Source: Antedon mediterranea (taxonomy: Eukaryota > Echinodermata > Crinoidea > Comatulida > Antedonidae). From it: 64,000 nt of DNA. The stretch spans positions 31,244,501-31,308,500 of the forward strand of contig NC_092672.1 of the NCBI RefSeq assembly GCF_964355755.1, given 5' to 3'. Both the position numbers and the translations under genes were made by a program. The stretch's first letter is position 1. Each line of letters begins with the position of its first letter. Below the pieces are notes generated by a model. The model was given only the letters and a program-made list of their open reading frames with translations. It made no database searches and was not told the origin of the DNA. Positions 56,501 through 64,000 of the stretch are shown piece after piece.

Positions 56501-59317
56501 GTATCGGAAATAAAGTGTTAAAAGGCCATTTCACATCATAGAGAAGTGCACTCTCCAAACTAGAAAGGCAAAACTATTAATATACCCATACTATAGAGGT
56601 CTCTGTACTAATATACCCATACTATAGAGGTCTCTGTACTAATATACCCATACTATAGAGGTCTCTGTACTAATATACCCATACTATAGAGGTCTCTGTA
56701 CTAATATACCCATACTATAGAGGTCTCTGTACTAATATACCCATACTATAGAGGTCTCTGTACTAATATACCCATACTATAGAGGTCTCTGTACTAATAT
56801 ACCCATACTATAGAGGTCTCTGTACTAATATACCCATACTATAGAGGTCTCTGTACTAATATACCCATACTATAGAGGTCTCTGTACTAATATACCCATA
56901 CTATAGAGGTCTCTGTACTAATATACCCATACTATAGAGGTCTCTGTACTTGAATAATACATTATTAATACAAAATATAGTAAAATTCAGTCTTTTCAAA
57001 ACTAAAATTATACAATTTCTCAATGATGATCAACTACACAAATAAACTAATTAATCAAAGTAGTCTTGCATAATTTTTTTTATTTGAAAACACTTATTAT
57101 AATCAAATATAGACCTTCATGGTTCACAATGGCGCCACTCGTTTTTTCTTTTTCTATCCTACAATGCCTTTCGAAATTGTTACACTTTTCGGACGAACAG
57201 GAGATTAAGTTCTTTGAGAGTACTCACCTGATAGTCCACACGCGAGACATGTGGAACATTCATGTTATGGGTTGATGGACAAATATCCTCATATTTCTTG
57301 TTTGTGAAAATATCAAGAGCAACCAGATGAACCTGTGATGGATATAGAAAATATGTCAATTGGAAAGGTACAATTTACAAGTGTTATGTGTTAGTACAGT
57401 AGAACCTTCATTTTACGTACAGTAAAACAAGAGATTCGTAAAATCCAGGTTGACCTTAAATTGACCCCAAATACGTAGAGATCGTAGCTATAAGGGCTAC
57501 CGTGTTTGCCTAGGCCTACTTTACTGTATTGTACATCATGCAGGTGGTCACTAGCTAGGCCCAAGATGCGAGGCCTAACTAGAAAAGTACAGTATATATA
57601 GCCTGTACGTTTAATAACAATGTTCTTGTATTTTCTATCAATAAAAACAATTGCTGCTGTAGGGGGACTGCAGGGCATCACGTATGTAAAACCCAGGAGA
57701 GCAACAAATCGCTCTCCTCAAATCACCGAGGAGAGCAATTCGCTCTCCTTGCAAAAATTTTAAATCGCTCTCCTCAAATATTTATGTTGAAGTTGAAGGA
57801 TGGTCGCCCCCCCCCCCCCCCCCCGGGCACAACAAATGTATACTGTACCTCTCCCCTAAAATCCCCCACACCCACCTTTACACACAATATTTTCCGTGGG
57901 GATCGTATTATTCTACAGTACAAAAAACTCAAGCCAATTTTTTTTTATGGCCTGCCTGGGTAGATTGGGTTTCAGGAGCCTGGAGAATCCTGTCCTGGCC
58001 AACTATATATGCCTTTTTAGCCTAGCTTTTCTAGCCTAGCTTGTTGGCCTAGAAATCAGACAGAAAACCTGAAAAGTATTTACCTGCAATTCATAAATTA
58101 TACAATTCTAACATGCAACAGCCATTAAAATATTGATAATAAGTTACAAAGTGTCATTTTAAAATAATTAAGAAAGATATTTGATCGTGTTTACATGTGT
58201 CACACATGGGCGCACGCACAAAATAGGGGAGGGCTGAGAGAGCTTCTAGAAGATGCTGACGTCACACATCAGCACGTGTTTTGAGGAGGATTTGAGTGAC
58301 CAAAATTGGTTAGAACTTTCGAAGAAATAATCCATCTTCAAAATGACATAATTAAAGCAACCAGCAGCTAAGCTTTTTTAAATAATAAACATTATATTTA
58401 GGCCTCCTATATTAATGTTTCCTTTTAAAATTAAATATATTTTATTAACTCGTTCCATAAAAACATAAAGGGAAAAATTATTGGTTGGGACATGATCTTC
58501 CTGTAAAGGAGGTGTTTCTATGACACCGTACTGGTTGCACTATGAGGCGATGAAGTAAACTCGCCCTTGGAATGCACGCAGGCAGGGGAATCCCCTTTGT
58601 TGGTACCTCGCACTGTGAGATGGAGCGCGATGAATTGCTCTCCTTTTCGAAGGTTGTTGATTGCGATCGCGCTCGCGATCCTTAAAAACGAGGGACTGCC
58701 ATTAGGCTTGTAGCTTTATAACTTAGCTTATATATTATTAGCCTAGGCCTAGATTGGTTTTAACTTTTAAAAATCCACGTGTTTTTAGGCCTCTTGACAG
58801 AAAAATCAACACTGTCTAAAGCTAGGCTCTATTTTGAAAATTAAGGAGCGCGATAAATTGCTCTCCTCGAAGCCTGTTGAGGAGCGCGGAGGAGCGCGGT
58901 CGCGCAGGCGCTCCTTATAAATGATGCCCTGGGACTGCATGTGTGTGTAGCTTGTCTCACATTAGGTTTATTAGAATTAACTTGCGTTTCATACTGTGCA
59001 TAGTATTCAATTTGTTTGTTTACGACATGCATTAAATACATAATTTATACAGTTTGCTTGCAAGTGTAAACAGACATTCTTGAATGTTTCTAAAATTGTT
59101 AACCTTACATGTTTAATTTCTCTCTGGAGAGAGGATGTTAAATAATTCAATTCACTTAATTTACCTTAGCGTGACCATGCTTTCCGGTTTTAGAAGTAGA
59201 CATCTCCACAATTTTGCATGGCCGCCCCTTGATCACTACATAACCATTTTTGCGAAGGGAAGAACACTGGGCTGGGAATGTTTTAGAGGCACCCGAATCG
59301 GTCTCATACTCACTCAT
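53507..59317 (-). CDS. EIF5A: Eukaryotic translation initiation factor 5A
   Basis: eIF5A promotes peptide-bond formation at stalling motifs and termination; it needs hypusine. Four exons on the minus strand, 59165-59317, 57228-57332, 53721-53852 and 53507-53569, give 150 residues in phase 0 throughout. Key blocks are [20 protein letters not shown], the hypusination loop [12 protein letters not shown] (the modified lysine would be Lys46), [40 protein letters not shown] and [13 protein letters not shown]. The N-terminus ([18 protein letters not shown]) is slightly shorter than in vertebrates. A large 28-bp satellite and a 31-bp satellite occupy the intron between exons 2 and 3. An 8-bp-duplication transposon lies in intron 1. 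The EFHD gene converges on it and the Y-box gene diverges from it. Confidence 0.96.
53926..56034. repeat. 28-bp minisatellite, about 75 copies, highly homogeneous
   Basis: The unit is TGGAAAAACAATAGTACCCA plus GTCAGTAC. The period is exactly 28 bp over 2.1 kb. Most copies are identical; recurrent single changes are CCTAG for CCCAG and TATTGG for TACTGG. Each unit contains the palindrome CAGTACTG. A two-unit remnant lies at about 56402-56462, after about 370 bp of unrelated sequence. Confidence 0.97.
56035..56404. other. Unique sequence splitting the 28-bp satellite
   Basis: About 370 bp of non-satellite DNA separate the main array from its remnant. No exon, inverted ends or target duplication was seen, so it may be an insertion or simply a deeper relic of the array edge. 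Confidence 0.4.
56576..56950. repeat. 31-bp minisatellite, 12 nearly perfect copies
   Basis: The unit is AATATACCCATACTATAGAG plus GTCTCTGTACT, repeated 12 times with no visible change between copies, which implies very recent expansion. It lies in the same EIF5A intron as the 28-bp array. Confidence 0.97.
57664..58938. mobile_element. Non-autonomous hAT-like transposon with perfect 8-bp target duplication
   Basis: GGGACTGC occurs at 57664-57671 and 58931-58938. Between them lies a 1259-bp element whose ends AGGGCATCA and TGATGCCCT are inverted. Subterminal regions carry many copies of GCTCTCCTC and GGAGCGCG in both orientations (57700-57775 and 58615-58915), as expected for transposase-binding repeats. 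No transposase frame is present. The 8-bp duplication suggests the hAT superfamily. A poly(C) run of about 18 lies at 57807. It is in EIF5A intron 1. Confidence 0.82.
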
Positions 59318-59454
59318 TTTCAATCAAAATCTACAAAAAAAAATTAAAATGATATTTAATTTTATTTGTTTCACCATTGAAATCCAACCAACTGATACCC
59401 ACAGCATGGTCATTTTTCCAATAATTTGCCGTTATTCATAGTGCATTGTTGTCC

Positions 59455-59575
59455 ATCAATAAATTTTAAAATGGGTGCGTCATTGTCACGTAAAGGTAAG
59501 TGACTTCTCTATCATGGTATACATAGTATGACCCACATCGAACAAATGACGCACCTCCCACATGTATAGAGCATC
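59455..59575. mobile_element. Partial inverted copy of the 9691-10021 MITE
   Basis: TGGGTGCGTCATTGTCACGT, AAAGGTAAGTGACT and TATGACCCACATCG match the inverse of the interior of the earlier element. The terminal repeats are missing. Confidence 0.6.
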
Positions 59576-60812
59576 ATACAATACAATTTGCATTACAAGG
59601 GTTATGCTTATGAATAAAAAAAAGGGAGGAATTTCTTTTATGAAGGGGGAGCGGAGATGAAATAACAGAAAGCTTCCTCGATTAATTGAAATAAATTACC
59701 AAACCATGCAAAATAGTTCTAGGCCTATACTATAGTATAGTCCTAACTAAATATTAACATCTAAAAACACAATTCTTTCAATAGAAATTACAGGCCTATA
59801 ATCACTTAACATATTGGAAAATAATAATAATAATATTGCAGTCACTACTGTAACTAAACTGCGTGCCTTTATTTGTCAGTTAATTTTAGAAACAATTTTT
59901 TATTACGAGTCAACAGATGTCTGCAGCAAAAAAAATCTAGTAAATTGTTATGTTAAGGAACATGTAGCCCTCTCTCTAGGTAGCACTACTAGACTGGAGG
60001 CTGGCTGGCTGGCTAGCTGGCTAGCCTGCTGTTGTTGCAGAGGCGACAGGTCACTCAGTACACGTTTTGCCACGGTTTGGCTGATAGTACTACATCACAA
60101 CTGCACTGATCATGAGAAGATGGCAGCCGTGGTGCGGTGACAAATCATATTATCGAGATCGCAAACCACCGTCGATTATTAGCAGGCAATCGAGACAGAA
60201 CAAAAATCATAATTATTCAACGGCATTGTAATTTATGAAATTAGATACAAAATGTAAATTAGTACTAGTGTTATACATATCCTGCCCAAAATAAACTACA
60301 TTTTATACTCACGTGCGATGAACTTTTTAGTGGATGTGGAAAAGAGGGAGAGCTGAGGTTATGTAGCGCGCATGCGTATAGTTAAAATTTGGGTATCGAA
60401 ATGTATCAATTCGTATACCCCTACCTATATATCCTCTTATATATACAAAACTTTACAAAACAATGCAAAACAAATGATTATTCGGTTCCTTCAAGTTTTA
60501 ATATAAACACAGCTCTAATAATAAATAAATAAGTGCTAACAAATATTGTGCTATACACGCACACGGACTGCACACAGTTTTTAGAGAAAAAAAGGAAAAG
60601 AAAATAGGCTAGTATAGGAGGCTACTAGGCCTACTACTACTTCTAGGCCTCTATCTAGCCTATAATAATCCTAGCTAGGCCTATCTAGCCTATGTACAGT
60701 TATTATTGAATATTATAGGCCATGGTAGAGAAAGAAAGAAATTAGAAATGAATTGGGGGTGCCCATAACTATAAACTCAATAACTGTAAAATAAAAAGTT
60801 AGAATTGTACAG

Positions 60813-61003
60813 TAGCTCTGTCTACACTCTATCAAATTAGTTTGACCAAAAAGTGTGATGTGACCAAATATGGTAGTGATATGCCCAAATATAGTTAACG
60901 ATATGACATCATCATGTCCATATGATCTCTGCATGCTGTACACATCACATTTTTTTGTCACCGCGAAATGTTTGATGTGTGTGTAGAGAGTGCAGGCTTT
61001 AGA
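60813..61003. mobile_element. Palindromic MITE family A, copy 8
   Basis: TAGCTCTGTCTACACTCTAT at the left; GTGTAGAGAGTGCAGGCTTTA at the right is split by a small change. The core ACATCATCATGTCCATAT is intact. Confidence 0.75.
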
Positions 61004-61313
61004 TATCTTGATTTTTTTTATAGTAATAATTAAGTAATGTATTGCCTTTATTAGAATAAATGATTATAGATAATATTAGAAGAGTTTTATAATTCTTATA
61101 TAATTTCTTATTATTATGATTCTTTACTATCATCATATTTATATTATTAGCCACACAATCATAGCCTCTTGTTAAAACGTATAATGTTGGTGGCGCACTT
61201 ACAATTTAGAGAAAGCGTCTAAATATCCCAGAATGCACTTAGTCATGCAGCATAAAGAACAACGCTGTGGAAAAGAGTGGAGTTTATAACATCTAGAATT
61301 AACATCTCAAACA

Positions 61314-63994
61314 ATGTCTGAGGGCCAGGAACATCATATTGAGACCGAAGAGGCCCCAGAAAAAAAGGTCGTCGGTATGTACAATTCAAAATTTCTAATT
61401 TATAAGTTATACAAAATATTAAATTATTGATTTTAATGTTAGGCTGTCTTGAATTGTTGGCCGTGGTGCTCTCGCGAACGACTCGGTTTAGTTCGTCAAC
61501 ACGTCGGCAGCGAATCGATCGCGGATTGGCTCTGGCACTCGTCGAAAACAATTTTAGCTTTTATTGGGGTTTTATTTTACAGTAAGAAATCATTAATTTG
61601 ATTATACTGTATTAGTCTTTTTAAGTACATTATTATTATTAGTTTATAGTAACCATTTCTAAAATTTATTATTTGGTTGATAAATAATCGGCATCATCAT
61701 CAGAAAATACAGTCATCAGAAATGCCAAGCATTCTTTCATCTACTTTGCTGCATGCTGCAACAGCAAAACTATTTTGGTTTTTTGTCGACCAATTGATTG
61801 ACTGAATTTACATTTGTCCATCCATGTTTGGTCTTCCAACAATTATTTATAATTCATTATTAATAATAAATGAAAATCATTAATGTTATTAACAACATTA
61901 AAGTTGAATTTGTTTATAAATTATAAAATCCATTTATTTATTTATCAAAATATTATCTCAGCATGTTTTTAAAAATATTTATTTTACATATTGTTTATGT
62001 TTCATTTAAGGAAATATTACATTTAATGTTAAAATTTCAATAAAATAGTAGCTATCAATGTTCAATACCCAGTAAAAATATTTTTGTTTTAATTTCTTTG
62101 TTTATTTAGGGCCTAGTTTCTTACATTTTTATGTATTTTTTCTAGCTTTAAGATGAATTTAATAAGATAATGGAAACCATAAGTTCAAAATTATAATTTA
62201 AAAATTCTATAAATTGGCTAGAGGGTGAACTCATAATGTTATAGTTCAAAAAGTAGAGGGTGAACCACACAATGGTGGCTGCAAACGACCATTCACCACG
62301 CAGTCCCTCACAATGCCTGCACGTGCAATGCTAGAGTTGGACTTTACGAAACACTTCCCTCCCCTCATATTTCATAAAATCCCTGTAACGCGAGACTAAG
62401 AAATTACTTTTCTTTTCATTGTGATTAACAATATGAGTATATAATATAAGGAGTTCACTGCTTTATATACTAAATAATATTTATGGCAGCCATTTCGAGC
62501 GGACCCCCTCCTGTTGGAATCACCTCTTGTGACTATAGTGGACGATCTAGTACTTATATGCTTACACGCGTAGTATGATCTATGAAAATAACCTTAAAGT
62601 TCAGAGTTCAAAGTAACCGATAAAAATATATTTCTTTTACAGCCACCAAAGTCTCTGGAACCGTAAAATGGTTTAATGTCAAGAATGGATATGGTTTTAT
62701 CAACAGGTAAGTTTAGTCACATAAAACCGCTCGGTTTCATTGAAAATCTGCTTTTAATTTTAATGCATTCAATATTCGCGAATCAATACTATATTTGCAT
62801 GGTGTTCACATTCTGCATAGGTGCCATTGTGGAATATGGAAAGTCTGTTGGACTTTGAGTGTTTTCATTGTTCATATATTATTGATTGTTCCTAACAACC
62901 TATTGTGTTGAATACTATCTTTAAACGGGTTGTCACCTTGTTTTATTTTGTTTAGTAGTTTTGTAAGTATAGAAATACTGTATTAAATTCAAAATATTAC
63001 TTGAATTTAGGTTACATGTTTAATTTGACCAGTTTAAAAAATATTAGTCAACTGGAGGAATAATATATCTATAGAGGGCAGTAAAGTAATATTATATTTG
63101 GTTAAAGATGTCCCCCAAAAACATGAAAAATTAGGATTAATTTAACGTTAGTCACTTCTATAAAAAAAAATTTGAAAATACAAAATAAACAAATACATTT
63201 AACCAAAAAGCTTGACTATTTCTTTGCGCTTTTTTTTCAGCTAAAGCTAAATAAAAATTTTTTTTTCGATCCACTTTTTGGTCAAAATTGGTAACTATTA
63301 TTTTTTTTCCAACAGAGATGATAATAAAGAAGATGTTTTTGTACATCAGGTAAGTTGAGAAAATGTTGATTTTTAACTTTATTGAATGTATTGTAGGTAA
63401 CCCCCTACTTGTCTTGAAAGATGCATATGAGTATTATTTTGTACCTGGGACCTACGGTTCATATGACTTCTAGAACCATGGAACGAATGAGCCTTGAACC
63501 CATGCCATGAGACTACGGTTTCACTTTAACCGCTCGGCTACTCCTTGGATTCTACAGTATTTACCCTGATAGTTATAATTAACATTTTCAACAATGTTAC
63601 TTTATAGACTGCAATTAAAAAAAACAACCCAAAGAAATATCTACGCAGTGTAGGAGATGGCGAGGCTGTAGAATTTGACGTTGTAGAGGGCGACAAAGGC
63701 ACAGAGGCTGCCAACGTCACAGGGCCAGATGGTGCCCCTGTCGAGGGCAGTAAGTATGCTGCTGAGAGACGTAACTTCCGCCGGCGGTATTACCGTAGAC
63801 GGCGCCCACAGAAGGAGAATGGAGAGGTGGGCGAAGGAAGCGCAGGTGAGGGTGAAACATCCGAAGGAGGTGGAGATGGTGAGAAAAAGAATGTCCGCAG
63901 AAGAGGACGAGGTGGTGGAAGGTATCGCGGAGGAGGATACCGCAGATATCGTGGTCCACCTCGTAACCGCTCCGAAGATGATGACGATAAGGAG
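61314..63994 (+). CDS. YBX1: Y-box binding protein with cold-shock domain (3' part outside window)
   Basis: Y-box proteins bind single-stranded RNA and DNA and package mRNA in the cytoplasm. Exons are 61314-61374, 62643-62706, 63316-63349 and 63608-63994 (ending at a GAG|GTAGGG donor), with phases consistent. The cold-shock domain begins [20 protein letters not shown] (RNP1 core NGYGFI), continues [11 protein letters not shown] (RNP2) and [19 protein letters not shown], and ends [20 protein letters not shown]. This is followed by alternating basic/aromatic and acidic patches ([10 protein letters not shown], then [14 protein letters not shown], then [19 protein letters not shown]) typical of the Y-box C-terminal tail. 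An apparent donor GGCA|GTAAGT at 63749 is not used, since the frame matches the family through it. The gene continues past the window. Confidence 0.93.
63470..63545 (-). mobile_element. tRNA-derived SINE head or tRNA relic in a Y-box gene intron
   Basis: On the minus strand, GAGTAGCCGAGCGGTTAAAG resembles the D-arm/A-box of class II tRNAs, and GGTTCAAGGCT resembles a B-box with two changes. The stems do not form a full cloverleaf by eye, so a working tRNA is unlikely. Confidence 0.5.
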
Positions 63995-64000
63995 GTAGGG

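Larger units (their letters stand above)
59318..61313. promoter_or_regulatory. Divergent intergenic region, EIF5A / Y-box gene
   Basis: This 2-kb interval separates divergent start codons. It holds a fragment of the 9691-10021 MITE family (about 59455-59575), one family-A MITE and a TAGGCCTA cluster (about 60620-60690). Core promoter elements cannot be assigned with confidence. Confidence 0.4.

Noticed and set aside
63743-63755. Splice donor GGCA|GTAAGT in the Y-box gene
   Set aside because: The reading frame continues through it with family-typical sequence ([11 protein letters not shown]), so it is probably not used.

Overview
The window is animal genomic DNA. Genes are split by GT-AG introns with pyrimidine-rich acceptors, the DNA is AT-rich, and transposon remnants and minisatellites are abundant. 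The protein set (PEX14, LRRC34, DDX19, MRPS22, ELP5, UBXN10, a swiprosin-type EF-hand protein, eIF5A, a Y-box protein) fits an invertebrate deuterostome. An echinoderm is my best guess, but this is inference. No prokaryotic feature or CRISPR array is present.

Layout: partial orphan exon (-, 1-87); PEX14 3' part (+, 1559-3837); LRRC34 (-, 4723-10208); a folate-receptor-like secreted or GPI-anchored protein (+, 11166-13424); DDX19 (-, 19163-29766); MRPS22 (+, 29938-35122); ELP5 (-, 39898-45422); UBXN10 (+, 46641-47546); an unrecognised single-exon gene (-, 48023-48523); EFHD1/2 (+, 48832-51012); EIF5A (-, 53507-59317); YBX-type Y-box gene, cut by the window end (+, 61314-63994). Coding exons were assembled by hand, and reading phase was checked across every junction of the complete genes. 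The resulting lengths (LRRC34 405, DDX19 477, MRPS22 348, ELP5 312, EFHD 212, eIF5A 150 residues) are close to those I remember for the families.

All twelve genes strictly alternate strand, so the window is a chain of head-to-head and tail-to-tail pairs. The tightest head-to-head pair is DDX19/MRPS22, with 171 bp between start codons. The genes do not form one pathway. They are mostly housekeeping (peroxisome import, mRNA export, mitoribosome, Elongator/tRNA modification, translation elongation, RNA binding), with some cilium-linked members (UBXN10 and possibly its neighbour).

The space between exons is rich in repeats: eight copies of one palindromic MITE family, three of another, several single MITEs, a non-autonomous element with a perfect 8-bp target duplication, a solo LTR, several truncated LINEs (one with a 14-bp target duplication), several tRNA-derived SINEs, and about a dozen minisatellites, some over 1 kb. 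Two decayed duplications of host gene segments were also found: the DDX19 last exon and part of UBXN10. I found no clear new multi-gene system. The most unusual signals are the strand alternation, a SINE that abuts the acceptor of the DDX19 last exon, an array of 22 octamer motifs, and a GC-AG intron in ELP5.
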